DNA of 64,000 nt from Isoetes taiwanensis (GCA_021234155.1 JAJEKV010000105.1:1335884-1399883); one strand, 5' to 3'. Shown: positions 1-11,396, counted from the first letter of the stretch. Notes: generated by a model from the sequence alone, not told the origin. Numbers and translations: made by a program.

Positions 1-1094
1 GGCATGAATTTCGCGACAAAAGCTTACGCGCCCAAAATCCTCAAAACAAACAATAATAAACAATAATAGTTCAAATTTTGGCCAATGGAATGCGAGGACG
101 AAGATCACAATCTTGACCATTTATTTCCGGAATCATCTTAGCCGTTTCGTTTTTTTAAATATAGACGTTGTTAGCTTATGTTCATGTTAAAGGGTTTAGT
201 TGGGTTTTTAACCATGTTTTGTATTTGCACACTATTACAAAGGGATTGTCTTAGAACAAATGTCTTGTTTCAGAGTATAGTGTTGTTTATATCACTTCCC
301 CTATAAATATGTTGTTAAGAAACATGTTTTAGACATAGTTGTGATGTGGACCCAAAAAAATGTGATGTGCAAGCGGGAAAAAATTTCACATCAACAGGTA
401 AGATCGGGATAGAGGGCTAAGATCTTTTGGCGCATAGAGCAATTTGGCCCCCCTCATGAATGATTTTCTAGGATAGAATGATTTTCTTCCGGATAGCTCG
501 ATCAGCATGTATCCACCCATCAATTCAATAAACTTGCAAATCTTGACAAATATCATATCCAATTCTCGAGCTCTCTACAATGCAACCGTTGCAAGAATAG
601 GAGGCGCTTATGTGTTAGTCATATAATGTGGCATGCCACATCTTCCAAAAAAATGACATGTCATTATGGTGAATATGCTTCTTCTAACAAGTTGCAAATT
701 GCCGAGGCAAATTCTTCATTTTTCTATCCCTTCATCTTTTGCCATGTCACTCATAGTTGCCATCTCGCATGCTCATGCCATGTCATCACCTATAACTTTT
801 GTAAAAGTCACATTTTCAAAAAGAAAGAAGTTTGGTTTCTCTCTCTTATGGCACCTCATCATTTCTAGTGCCACATCACCTTGCTTGCCACTATTACCTA
901 CTTATTACACTAAAGAAATCTCCCTTTTCTTTTAATTGACCTAGTCATTTTCTATCTAAAGTGCAAAAATGCTTAGTCATCATGCCACATAGCACACTAT
1001 CCAAAGGAATGCCATGTCACCATGGAGAAATATGTTTTTTTTTTAAGTTCTCTAGGCAAATGCTCATCTTTTCCACCTCAAGACTCATCTTTTT
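1..1094. other. Gene-free AT-rich flank with degenerate repeats
   Basis: I see no coding signal. From about 608 to 1,080 the sequence is built of imperfect copies of a segment containing gccatgtcac followed by a stretch like tgcttcttctaacaag and ggcaaat (compare 655-740 with 1,008-1,075). These may be subterminal repeats of the large inverted repeat that starts at 1,095, but they have no partner on its other side. Confidence 0.5.
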
Positions 1095-3347
1095 TGCCAC
1101 CTCGGACTCCAAGCGGACATGGCATGCCAACTAAGTAAGGCCAAGTTTTGACTAGGCCAAAATGAAAAGATGTCCATCTTTGGTCTTTTCATTGGGTGAT
1201 GTTGGCAAATTTTGGTTGACATGGCTAGATGGTGGTGATGTGGACATGATGACTAGGACTTTATGCAAGAAATATGATCACCTTTGGAATTTTTGGTGGA
1301 GGAGTGTGGCAAGGGGTAGAATAGAGGGATCTTGAAGAACTTAAAGCGCTGACACCCTTCCCCAAATCGAACCAAAGCCAGGACTTTCATGCCGCTTCCT
1401 CACCAGAAGGGAGAGGCCAGATCCCAGGAGACGAACCTCAAAAAGGTTGTGGAGGCAGCCTTTCCTGCCAACGATCCTCCGGGAGGGCAAATGCCAATGC
1501 CCCCCTCCTGGAGCTCGGTTTCCCTATCCGACCGTTGAATCCAACGCTCAAGTAACTTGCTTCGACAAATTCAAAAATCCAAGATCCGTCCCGAGAACTT
1601 ATCAAACCGCTGGGCGCTTTAGCGGGTCGGCCGTAGAAACCCAAGTGTTTTGTCGCTCGAAAGCCCGAGCAAAGGCTCTGGAATGGAGATTTGACTTCGC
1701 CATGTCGTCCGGAATGGAAAATTTACCTTAGGGACCAAGTCACACGGTCATTTTTGGCAACAAAAGAAATACGAACCTCTACATGACAGTATTCCACAGC
1801 CACCTCTTAGGCCAATTGACTACGAACGTGTTGGACATGAGCTACCTTGGCGCTTCTTGGAGAAAGCGTAGTCTTCCGCCCACGAAACTTGGTCTCAAGG
1901 GTAATGTCGATGTTTTGAGTCCATTGGCGGTCGGTTTATAGTTCCGGAGTAGGAGAGTTGCCCATCCATGGCCAAGGGCCTTTGGGAGAGGACCTTTGGG
2001 GCGAACTGCTTCCGGAAAGTTTTAAGGGTCCATCTTCTGGCGTCAACACCCTCCCTTTACGTGATGACATTGTGCAAGATCCTGGTCGAATCTGACTAGG
2101 ATATGGCCTCCGAAATGTAAATCCTGTGTGTTGCTAGGTTATTGAAGGGTTTACGTTATGGAGGTCGAGATTTAGTCAGTTGCACTTAGGACATGGTCAA
2201 GAAGCTGCAGTTAAAAACATGAAGCAATAGGAACTGAAGGAATGGGGTTTGGATCTATTGGCCATCCCGAATGATCCCAAACAATTTTGCTACTGCAAAA
2301 GGCGCTCTTGGCTTCTACTTGCCATTCTGGGAAGAGGATAAATCCAAACCCCATTCCGTCAATTCCTATTGCTTCGGTTTTCAATTGCAGCTTCTCGGCC
2401 ATGTGCCAAGTGCAACCGACTAAAAACCTCGCCTCCAAAATATAAACCCTTCAATAACCTAGCAACATACAGGGTTTACGTTTCGGAGGCCATATCTTAG
2501 TCACATTCGATCAGGACCTTGCATAATGTCATCATGTAGAGGGGAGGGTGTTGACACCAAAAGATGGACCCTTAAACCTTCCTAAGCGCTTCACCCCAAA
2601 GGTCCTCTTCCAAGGCCCTTGGCCACGACAGTAACCTCCCACTCCAAAATCAGAACTCCGACTCGCCAATGGACTCAAAACATCGACATTACCCCTCGGG
2701 ACCAAGTTTCATGGGCGAAGACCACCCTTTCTCCAAGAAGCGCCAAAGAAGCTCATGTCCAACATGTTCCTAGTCAATTGGCATAGAGATGGCTAATAAT
2801 ATTGTCATGTAGAGGGTTCGTGTTTTTTTCAAGGTCGTAAAATGACCGTGATAACTTGGTCCCTAGGGTAATGTCACCATTCGACGATATGGCGTCAAAT
2901 CAAATCTCCATTCCGAAACGGTAAAACACTTGGTTTTACATGGTCGCTTCACGGCTTGATAAGTTCTCCAACGACAAAACACTTGGGTTTCTACATGGTC
3001 GAAAGCGCAGACGCTTCACGGTTTGATAAGTTCTCCTAACGGATCTTGGGAAGCAAATTTTACTTGAATGGTGGATTCAACTCCGGATAGAGAAAAAACC
3101 TGCGAGTCGATTTGGGGACGGGGGCATTGGCATTTGCCCCGCCCAAAAATTCCAAAGGTTATTATCATATTTCTTGCATAAAGTAGGATCGGTCCATGTC
3201 ACCACCATCTAGCCATGTCACCCAAAATTTGCCGACATCACCCAATGAAAAGACCAAAGATGGATATCTTTTCATTTTTGGCCTAGTCAAAACGTGGCCT
3301 TTGCTTACTTGGCATGCCATGTCACCACTTGGAGTGCCTAGGTGGCA
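1095..3347. repeat. Giant inverted repeat (fold-back element), arms about 1 kb
   Basis: The left arm (1,095-2,255) and the reverse complement of the right arm (2,339-3,347) align along almost their whole length, with roughly 80-90 percent identity by eye, around an 83-nt loop (2,256-2,338). Outer ends read tgccacct at the left and aggtggca at the right. Near the loop the arms share gaagctgca, gaagcaatagga and ggaatggggtttgga. The left arm has an extra segment around 1,300-1,380. The right arm has a local duplication around 2,935-3,025 (two copies of a stretch with aaaacacttgg and ttgataagttctcc). No frame longer than 94 codons is convincing. It could be a non-autonomous fold-back transposon or a young inverted duplication. 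A transcript would form a very long double-stranded hairpin and could feed small-RNA production, which is inference. Confidence 0.85.
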
Positions 3348-4803
3348 TGTTGGAGCCCACATGGCATGTTTGAGCCACCTTGGCATGACTAGATAAAATT
3401 ATGCAATGCCACTAACCATACATATCACGAGCGACAAAGTTTTGAATAACAAAATGAAATTGGAAAGCACATTGAGGCTACGGTTCTAAAATGGGGGCTT
3501 GGCCCAAAAAATCCACCCATTTTTGAAATTCTAGACAAGTCAAAATATTTTCGACAATTTTCCAAATTTTTAAAAGCAAAAAAATCCAAAGAATACACTA
3601 CAAAATGCCCTATCAATAGTTTTTCTAGGCCATCTTAAATGCATGCCACGCGGCATTTTCTCTAGTTACTTACACTACCCACAAATAAGCAATAGATTCC
3701 TACAAATAAGCAATAGGGCTTAGTTCAAATTATTATTTATGGGCCTTTGGTTGAGGACTCCTTGCTCAATGCGGCTATGGTCTCAGTTTATGAGTTAGGC
3801 GTTAGTACAAAAAGGATTAAATGGTAGAAATTTATCACTTTAGCATTACCACACCATACCAATATCTAAAAGCATATGGGCTAATCTTTTTTTCTCTCTA
3901 TTTTCTACATTCATTCTTTCTATATATGACCTTCAATGACATTTGAATTTGACTTAGTTATAGATGTAATAAGTTGCAAGTTTGAAACCCTTCTTTTTAA
4001 GTTTTTGGAGTTTTCACTTTTAAAACCATAGTCCATAAGCTCCTTTTAATACTTTACCATGTCTCAATTGCTTCATAATGGAATGAGAAATGCATAAGCG
4101 AATCTCATGCAAATGAAAAACATGCACCTGCAAGGCAAGAAAAAAACTTTGACTCAAACAAAGTGCTTAAGTAGGCACGTATCCATACAACATCTCTTGT
4201 TTCTATGGCATTACCCCCGCATAACTAAAACCCATAAACTGCATTATACGACACAACCCATAAAATTGCAATGTTTCAAGAAAGTACTTGCATCACATTT
4301 ATATTCTAAAGCTTAGCTAAGATACAGTGTACATAACCTAGATAGTGGGCAAAAAAAAAAGGCATGGCAGACTCATTTCGAAGGAATTAACTTTATACCA
4401 TGCTATTAGCTCTACAGAAAAGAAGCTCAATTGCTCAAATCCATTTCTACAAAATTGAATTCATATCGAAATGGGTACCAAGTAACAATGTCAAAAATTG
4501 GAAAAAAAATGCCATTTGCATGAGTTAGCTAACGGACAAAAAGTTTTTGTGTAAGTTGAATTTCATGAGCTTGTGAATTAACTGGCCCATTGGCAAAATT
4601 TCTCTAAGATAAGAGTAGAGCACTCCAATGGGCTAGAGTGGAAACAAGCTTGACCTTATTGAGACAAACATGACATGTGCCCCAACATACACTTAGTACT
4701 AAATAAGTGGTTTGCACAATTGACTGTTGGTGCAGCAAAAAAGAGGTGTTGTTGGTTTAGCCCATATTTCATTCTTGTTGTAGATATCAGGTCGAAAGAA
4801 ATA
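3348..4803. other. Intergenic AT-rich DNA
   Basis: Short frames only, none with a recognisable domain or codon bias. No repeat, RNA gene or promoter stands out. Confidence 0.5.
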
Positions 4804-4866
4804 AAAAGCCATGTTCTTGCCTTCGGAAACTGGGGCAAATTCGGCCTGCATACTGCCTGGCACTCT
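4804..4866 (+). pseudogene. Possible RIN4/NOI-domain motif fragment
   Basis: An 80-codon frame (4,675-4,917) contains KSHVLAFGNW followed by HTAW. Plant NOI/RIN4 proteins carry the stretch S-H-V-P-K-F-G-N-W followed a few residues later by Y-T-A-Y, part of the AvrRpt2-cleavage (NOI) domain. Here the spacing between W and the Thr is two residues shorter and the Pro-Lys is replaced. No further exon is visible on either side. This may be a decayed exon or chance resemblance. Confidence 0.2.
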
Positions 4867-5687
4867 GGCAATTCTGTGCTCAAATCATTCTATCCCTTTT
4901 TTCTCTTTTGGCTTTGATGCATTTGGTTCAAGGATCTGCCCCTTTTTCGATCTCCTTGTTTTATGCACCTTCTTGAATCGCCATCAACATTCTACGCCTG
5001 AATGTTTCTATTGTCAAGAATTGGCACACAAATTTTGTTGTACGCAGATGGGGAAGTGATTCAAGCTTTGCAATTTTGTTTAGCAATGTCTACAGTGCTC
5101 TTTGCAAAACCCATGGCATTCAGGTGCTTCAAGACAATAAGGATGGATCATTCGATTATCCATGCCTTCAATGCCTTATCCTGATGTATGGCTTGCCCTT
5201 TTGAAAGGAAGCTTTTCATAACTATGAGGGTGTGATGGTGTGCATGTATTGCCTTTGATCTCACTTGTATCACCTCAAGCTTGATGTGTTTAAACTCAAC
5301 TGCGCTCTGATACGCTGTGTGCGTATTATATTTATGTACAGATGTTTTTTGCTGTTTATGTACATATGTTCTTGGCTGTTCTTAACATGTGACACCATGC
5401 ATTGTAATATCAGATACATTGAAAATATCTATTCTTGTTATTCAATGGTTTTATGTGCATGTATTTTATTGGTATTCAATGGTTCAGTCTTAGAAACAAG
5501 CACTTATATATTAAGAAAGCACTTAAATATATGCTCATTAGATAATGCCAAAACTCATTTGTTTGCTATTGCAAATTATGCAATCTTTGTGACAATGGAA
5601 AAACTGCAATTCTTAAGTTTTGATGTTTCTTCAAAACTACATTAAAAAAAACATGTGTATGAGTACGAAAACAACATAGAATAGTTT
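4867..5687. other. Intergenic DNA, no gene recognised
   Basis: Several overlapping short frames (for example 5,002-5,184 and 5,265-5,645 on the plus strand) lack any domain. The 126-codon frame at 5,265 is rich in Cys, Tyr and Ile as expected of random AT-rich DNA. Confidence 0.45.
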
Positions 5688-5716
5688 CACTACAAACAAT
5701 GAAAATAATGCGTCGA

Positions 5717-5864
5717 CAATTGAAGGAAAAACTATGCTAAAATTTTTACATACACATTGTTTCTAGATAAAGACCACATCTAAAACCATACAATTGAAGG
5801 AAAACTATGCTAAAATCTTTACATATGCATTGTTTCTAGTCAAGACCACATCTAAAAACCATGT
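5717..5864. repeat. 74-bp tandem duplication
   Basis: Two adjacent copies begin caattgaaggaaa at 5,717 and 5,791 and run through aactatgctaaaat and gaccacatctaaaa with a few substitutions. They lie inside the tentative CACTA element. Confidence 0.75.
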
Positions 5865-6159
5865 TGTTGTTTTTATTTTGGGGAAAACCACGCATAAATT
5901 TACGTTGTTTCTCTAAAACCATGGGCAAAAACTACATAGAAAAACATGCGTTGTTTTTGTCTAAAAAACCACACATGAAAACTATGCATCTTTTGTGTGT
6001 AAAAAACTACATTAAAAAACTACTGTTGTTTCTAGCATTTTCGGAACAATAATATGGGTGGTCTTTGAGTGTTGTTTTATTGCAAAAACAACAGCAAAAA
6101 ACTACATATAGAGCAGATTAAAAACTACATATAGAGCAGATTTTGGGGTTATAGTGATA

Positions 6160-6420
6160 GTCTGACGCAAAATCTGATGATATATCGGACGTTATATCGG
6201 ACGATTTTCTAACGGTTATTCGGCGGTTGGCAAAATCGGCCTTAAAATCGGCGCTTTTTCTGACGATACATATTTGACGTATATTCTGACGATTAATATG
6301 ACGCTTAACCTGACGAAGGCTTCCGACGATTTATGTGACGATATGTCTGACGTAGTATCGTGAGGAAAAGCATCAAAATAGTAATCGTCCGAAGACGTTT
6401 CGGCCGGACGTCGTCGTGCA
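6160..6420. repeat. CACTA subterminal repeat block
   Basis: About fifteen degenerate copies of a 10-15 bp motif centred on t(c)tgacgat or tcggacgat occur on the plus strand, with the spacing and GC-rich core usual for CACTA subterminal regions. The block is much richer in CpG than its surroundings. Confidence 0.6.
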
Positions 6421-6589
6421 AAAATCTCTCTAGACAAATGACAATTTTTCCACAAAATGCTCATTCTCTTGTAGTGGTTGGATCTAACCGGTTGAAGTTA
6501 TTTTTCAATTAATATAAAACAATACGATACATTCCCAAAGTTGAGCACACAAACAATATTCCAAGTAATGGTGCTTTGCTTAAGAAATA

Positions 6590-7300
6590 ACCTCAAAAAA
6601 CCATACTTCCTTAAGAAATAGATGCGTAAAACTACACCCACTTCAGAAAACCACACTTCAGTAAAAAAAAATGTACCCACTTAAAAACTACACCTACTTA
6701 AAACCACACCTCAAAACCATACTTTACTTTAAAAAAATAGCTACGTAAAACTATACCTAGCTATATAAAACCACACCAAAAATCATACTTCCTTAAAATA
6801 GCTTCTTAAAAACTACACCTAGTTATAAACTACACCACTTCAAAACCATACTTCATTAAAAAAACACTTAAAAACTACACCCGCTTATAAACCACACTTC
6901 AAAAACCATACTTTTTAAAAACAGCCTATTTAAAAACTACACCCACTTATAAACGACACCTCAAAAAAAAACAACACCTCGATTAAAAAAAAATCATACC
7001 ACTTTAGAAAACCATACTTCCTTAAAAAAAACCACTTAAAAACTATACCTCCTTATAAACCACACTTCAAAAACTATACTTCCATAAAATAACGACTACT
7101 TAAAAAACTACACCTAGTTATAAACTACACCTCAAAAACAACGCCTACTTAAAAACAACACCCCCTCAAAAATAAGCAACACTTCTTTTTAAAAACGACA
7201 CCTCAAAAAAAAAGACCACACCTTCAAAAAAAAAAAGCTATAGCTCCATAAAAAAACTACACCAGCCTCCTTAATAAACCACACCTCCACATAACCACAT
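6590..7300. repeat. A-rich minisatellite-like array
   Basis: Roughly a dozen imperfect units of about 55-65 bp combine aaaaactacaccc, ttataaaccacactt and aaaccatacttcctt in rotating order. No start codon or frame is conserved between units. The array follows the CACTA terminus and shares the ctaca/ccaca vocabulary of its interior, so it may derive from an internal repeat of a related element. Confidence 0.65.
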
Positions 7301-7551
7301 GTAGATTTTTTGGAACAACGACATGTGGTCTTTTTTTTACTGTTGTTTTTAGGTGTGGACCCAGAATTGGGGTGGTAGTGACCACAGTCGTCGGATCCAT
7401 CGATCCTACGACCCAGATCGTATGTTGGGGCCTGTGAGCACCTCTCGTTTCGGTTATAGTCATTTATGATTGGAGGCGCCTATGATTTTGAAATCTGAAA
7501 TACGCTTTTGCCTAAGGTTTTGAGGGAATATCGAACCTCTATATGGCTTTG

Positions 7552-7862
7552 CCTAAGATTTTAGAATATGAAATACGGGGACTCAAACCTCTACTAAAAT
7601 AACTCAACGTCCTAATAAAACTACTTTAACTAATATACCAAGTGAGCTAATGTGATTATTTTTTAACTTGAATCTATGTTTTTTTTATAACAACCCATTC
7701 AATTGTTCCTAAGATTTTAGAATATGAAATACCGGGACTCGAACCTCTACCAAAATAACTCAACATCCTAATAAGACTACTTTAACCAATATATCAAGTG
7801 AGCTAATGTAATTATTTTTTATCTTGAATCTATGTTTTTTTATAACAACCCATTCAATTGTT
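7552..7862 (-). repeat. Tandem dimer of a tRNA-derived (SINE-like) sequence
   Basis: Two 156-bp units lie head to tail (7,552-7,707 and 7,708-7,862). On the minus strand each contains TAGCTCACTTG(A/G), which fits a polymerase III A box, and about 48 nt later a B box, GGTTCGAGTCCCGG in the copy at 7,734-7,745. The two boxes with that gap resemble a type II tRNA head such as tRNA-Leu. The stem halves needed for a working tRNA do not pair well, so this is a tRNA-derived retroposon rather than a tRNA gene. A partial third B-box fragment (tcgaacctct) lies near 7,531. Confidence 0.55.
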
Positions 7863-8171
7863 TTAGGGATATATAGTCTATAGTTTCAGGAATTATTATT
7901 CTTTACATCCATATCAAATCCCCCTGGAACCCCCTGTTATTTTGCTACATATTGATATTATGTCATGTCTCTACCACCAAACAGATTGAAGCGGCTTAGA
8001 AGGCGACATATTTTCAAGCTTTTATGCGGCAAAAGACACCCATCCAATCACAAACATGCTATAGATTGTTGATTTACATGTTGTGAGAACACATCTTTTG
8101 AAGCTCTGCATCCAATGTTATCCCACACATATTATTTTTTTTAATTGAAGGCTAAATATCCCACACATATT

Positions 8172-8172
<1 letters not shown>

Positions 8173-8249
<77 letters not shown>
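8173..8249. repeat. (TTG)n microsatellite
   Basis: An uninterrupted trinucleotide tract of about 25 repeats. It creates apparent poly-Asn and poly-Thr frames on the minus strand that are not genes. Confidence 0.95.
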
Positions 8250-8250
<1 letters not shown>

Positions 8251-8416
8251 GACAAATATAAGAGTGCACATGTTTTTGGATGATATTTATACCCATACAC
8301 ACCTCGTTACATACAAATATTTTGTCGATTATCTCTAGTTCATTTTGCCACATCAAGAAAAATACTTTGATATGGGTTTATCACCGTAAGATTAAGGAGC
8401 CTGGTGAAGTTGTTGC

Positions 8417-8830
8417 TTGATATTGATATTCTTCCTCCTCCTAATAATTGGCCCCTTTACCTCCTTCCTTCTTAATGGTAGCAGATGTGGGCTTGGGCAT
8501 GGGATAAGCTATTTTATCCTAAAATGGCATTGCTTTGGTAACAAATTCTTCATAGATGTTTTCGGGTTAATGTGCAAGCGTGGATCTGTGACCATTGAGC
8601 ATCGCTTTTTCTTGTGTGGCCACCTTAGACATGTATGGGATTGGTTGTTCTCCCTTTTCTAGGTCTCATTAACAAGTTAAAGGTGCCTTTAGCAATTTAC
8701 CCGAGTACATGTACGAAGTTATAAAGCCAGGCTTTTCATCTAGCAATAGATTGGTTGCTGTGGATTATCTGGAAAAGACGAAAGTTGGTAGTCTTCAAAG
8801 ATCTAGATGTGGCAGATGACCATGTTCTTC
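8417..8830 (+). pseudogene. LINE remnant: zf-RVT zinc-binding region
   Basis: One frame (8,417-8,662) ends with CKRGSVTIEHRFFLCGHLRH, matching the plant zf-RVT module (Cys, then the E-H-x-F-F-x-C signature, then W). After a stop and a frame change the text continues with WLLWIIWKRRKL around 8,750, the usual W-x-I-W-x-x-R segment that follows zf-RVT in plant L1 elements. The reverse transcriptase itself is missing and the reading frame is broken, so this is a 5'-truncated dead copy. It belongs to a different LINE family from the cluster at 11-26 kb. Confidence 0.6.
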
Positions 8831-9494
8831 AATATCCTCAATAAGTCTTATCATTGTTCTTCACTTGCCTCTCGTAAGAGGCGCTTGATCTTTGAGGAGT
8901 TTCTAAATGTGTGCTCTTATGCGTGGGCAAGTTGCTTCACTCAATGGGTCACTACTTATCCTCTGAGATTTTATTCCTGTCTTTGCATCTTTACTTGTTT
9001 TTTACTTCGTGTTAAATAAATCTGACGTGTTTAACAAAAATATTTTGTTAGTCATAATGTACTATTGTTGCACATTAAACCATTGTACATGGCCTCCTAC
9101 ATATTATGAAATTGAAACATTGAATAACCCCCCCCCCACTCCCAAAGACCCCTCGTTATTGTTCTTATATTCATATAGGGCATCCAATTGTTACAGGTGC
9201 TCCCAAGGGCATAGCCGGAATCGGGCCCTTGACGGACGTCCATGAGCACGGGGGTACTATTGGTCGCGATTGCCGGGCAGTTGTGATCTAATGGGCCGTG
9301 TAGACCGTATGTCAGTCTGATTGGCGAATCGGAGGGTAAATGGTATTAATGGCTAGCGGCGGTAATGGTTAATATGGGGCACTAATATTGTTAAATATTA
9401 GTGCGGCAAGAGCTAGCAGGATTTGCCGGGGCAGTAGACCTAAATGGTTGCATGGTTAACGTTAGTATATTAATATTAATGTAAGTGGCATAGG
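8831..9494. other. Intergenic; possible start of an LTR-like segment
   Basis: A C homopolymer lies near 9,128-9,136. From about 9,189 the base composition shifts to GC-richer sequence beginning tgttacaggtgctccc, which could be the start of an LTR, but no partner copy of this part exists in the window. No coding frame is seen. Confidence 0.35.
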
Positions 9495-9756
9495 CACTAG
9501 GGGTCAATGATATTAATATGTAAGATTAAATGTTAGCTATGGTTTTAATATGTATATTAAAGGTACACGTGGCACCAAGTTATTGGAGAGGTTCTTTGAA
9601 CTGATTTATATCAGAAAGGAACGAAGAAGATCCGGATCCGGCTGCCAGATCTCTAACAGGAGCTCCAGTGCATGATTTTGGATCAAATAAGGACCTGATC
9701 TGGCCGGTTTTGGGCAGTTAGGACTGCCAGAGAACTCAAGTAGGCGGAGTATAATA
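9495..9756 (+). repeat. Dispersed 260-bp repeat, copy 1 (upstream of a TATA box)
   Basis: Almost identical to 26,717-26,973 in the same orientation, from ggggtcaatgatattaat to agagtataa. Shared landmarks include ggtacacgtggcacc and gaagatccggatccgg. The two copies flank the LINE cluster. Together with the TATA box at 9,805 this looks like the U3 part of an LTR, although no primer site follows. It could equally be a promoter-bearing dispersed repeat. Confidence 0.7.
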
Positions 9757-9804
9757 GCATCGATCCGAGCCATCGGATCGCCATTCTGGGAAGGGACGAG
9801 CTCT

Positions 9805-9812
9805 TATATAAG
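9805..9812 (+). promoter_or_regulatory. TATA box (TATATAAG)
   Basis: TATATAAG lies 50 bp beyond the conserved repeat, followed by a pyrimidine-rich stretch (cttcttctaaactcg and many ctctt runs) like a plant 5' leader. No matching coding region directly follows, so it may be the promoter of an old retroelement. Confidence 0.4.
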
Positions 9813-10079
9813 GCTTTTTCCTCTTTCGGACCGGTTATCGGCGTCTTCTCACAGCAGCTCTTCTTCTAAACTCGTTGCTTCCCCTGGCTCTATCCATCCT
9901 CTTTTCTCTTCTTTGGAGATTTGCTCTTTCTTCTTTTCCTTTTTAGATTGCTCTTCCTCTTTTCTGCTCTTTTAGATTGCTCTTCCTCTTTCCTTCCCTT
10001 TTCGCGTGCCCTTTCTCATGGTTTATTGAAAGCAATTTCTTTGCTTTGCATGCTATGCAGAGGATTCACAATCTGAGGC

Positions 10080-10557
10080 GTGATTTCTTCTTTCTTCACG
10101 CAATTTCTTCGTGAATGCTGGCTGATTTGTGCATGTCCATTGAAGGAGTCGCTTTTGTTGCATGCATCTAGTCCAGATTGTTTTTTTCGGATGGAACTCC
10201 TCGATTGTTTTTGTTTTTGCACGATAATGCATGGTTTTCCTCACAGGGACACCAATGGTTGAAGGCGGCCCTGGTATCTTTCTTTGCAGTATTTTGTTGC
10301 ATGCGCGAGGCGGTCGTCGAATCGACTCAATTAAATAGCGATTTTGGGTAGCTCCGACATCTGAGAAGTCTTCATCTTGCTTTGTCGGTTTCTATCCATT
10401 TTCCAGGCATGATTCAGTCTTCCTTAGCACAATTGCCTCATGCATGCTGGCTGATTTATGCATGTCAATTGAAGGAGTCATGTTTCTCGCATGCATCTCT
10501 GGTCCAGGTTGTTTTTTCGGATGACATCCTTCGATTGCTTTTTGTATTTTGTACAGA
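10080..10557 (+). repeat. Duplicated 150-bp segment, 320 bp apart
   Basis: 10,100-10,230 and 10,420-10,557 share atgctggctgattt, gcatgtc, ttgaaggagtc, gcatgcatct, ggttgttttttcggat and tcgattg. A third of the positions have diverged. The segment has no coding signal and looks like a repeated leader module. Confidence 0.65.
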
Positions 10558-11352
10558 TAACAGACGGTTGACGTGTTAGGGTGTAGGTTTGTCATCTTAT
10601 GGATGAGGGTTCGAGCCATGGTACTGTCAATCCATTTGGTTTTCGCTTTAGTTGGTTGAGTTTAATATTCCCGCTGTTGTCATCGTACAGATTTCGCTTT
10701 CACGGGCCTCATATCATCTACTTATGTTGTTATCCTCTCAGCTTTAACTGGGCTCCTCTTGCCAACTTATATTTTTTGATCCTCACATATTTGAACAAGC
10801 TTCTTCTATTCTATTATCTGCATGCTCATTTACAGATATTCATTTGCCCTTAATATCTACGTCTCTCTTGCTTCTCTAATGTTGATCCTCTATTTGACAC
10901 CTCCTGTCTCAACCCATTAAATTAATGCATCCATTTTAGTTTCTTCGGATTTATTGTGGTATTTTATATTTCAAGCATATCTTTATTTTTCTATAGCTTG
11001 TGGGTTTGTATCCTCAACCCACCAATCCAAGATATTTAGGTTTTGCAAATATTCATTTTCAACTCTAGTGGTGCTCCTTCAATGTTTTTCTCACGGGTAT
11101 CTCCTCGGTTGGATGCGGCGGAGGGGTTAGCGCACTTCTCCTCATTCTAGACTTGGACTATCTTGAGCTTGGGATTTTGATTTAACCTTGATTCACCTTG
11201 CTGCCGTCTTCGCTCTCTCCACTCTTCCTTCCACACAACTGTCCTGCCCATAACCATCTCCATTCTTTTGTCAACCTGACCCACTTTGATCACTTTCAGG
11301 CTCATCTAATAGCGACATCACAGCTTCCTCTTCTCGGGTTTGCCTCCAACAA
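10558..11352. other. Pyrimidine-rich non-coding stretch
   Basis: T- and C-rich DNA similar in character to 21.4-23.4 kb, without recognisable domains. It precedes LINE copy A and may be older LINE leader or unrelated host DNA. Confidence 0.4.
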
Positions 11353-11396
11353 CCATCTCTCTCTCTCTCTCCCTCCCTCCCTCCCTCTCTCTCAAG
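11353..11396 (+). repeat. (CT)n/(CCCT)n tract at the 5' junction of LINE A
   Basis: Perfect CT dinucleotides interrupted by four ccct units. LINE A coding sequence begins within 30 bp of its end, so the tract marks the insertion site. Confidence 0.85.

Larger units (their letters stand above)
5688..6476. mobile_element. Non-autonomous CACTA (EnSpm)-like element, right end clear
   Basis: At 6,459-6,476 the sequence ends gctcattctcttgtagtg, whose complement starts CACTACAAGAGAATG, the hallmark end of plant CACTA transposons. Inside it lies an array of degenerate tctgacgat units (6,160-6,420), typical of CACTA subterminal repeats where transposase binds. A candidate left end CACTACAAACAATG begins at 5,688, giving an element of 789 bp with flanking triplets ttt and gtt, an imperfect target duplication. 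No transposase is present. The right terminus is confident; the left terminus is tentative and the element could extend further. Confidence 0.55.

Noticed and set aside
1438-1731. Frames of 68-94 codons within the inverted repeat
   Set aside because: The corresponding positions in the other arm are interrupted, so there is no sign of selection for protein.
6096-6142. CRISPR-like short direct repeats (actacatatagagcagatt twice)
   Set aside because: Only two adjacent copies without spacers, in an eukaryotic transposon context.
7552-7862. Functional tRNA gene on the minus strand
   Set aside because: A and B boxes are present, but acceptor, anticodon and T-stem pairing is poor and the unit is tandemly duplicated.
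8118-8356. Minus-strand frames with long Asn or Thr runs
   Set aside because: They are translations of the (TTG)n tract and share no flanking coding signal.
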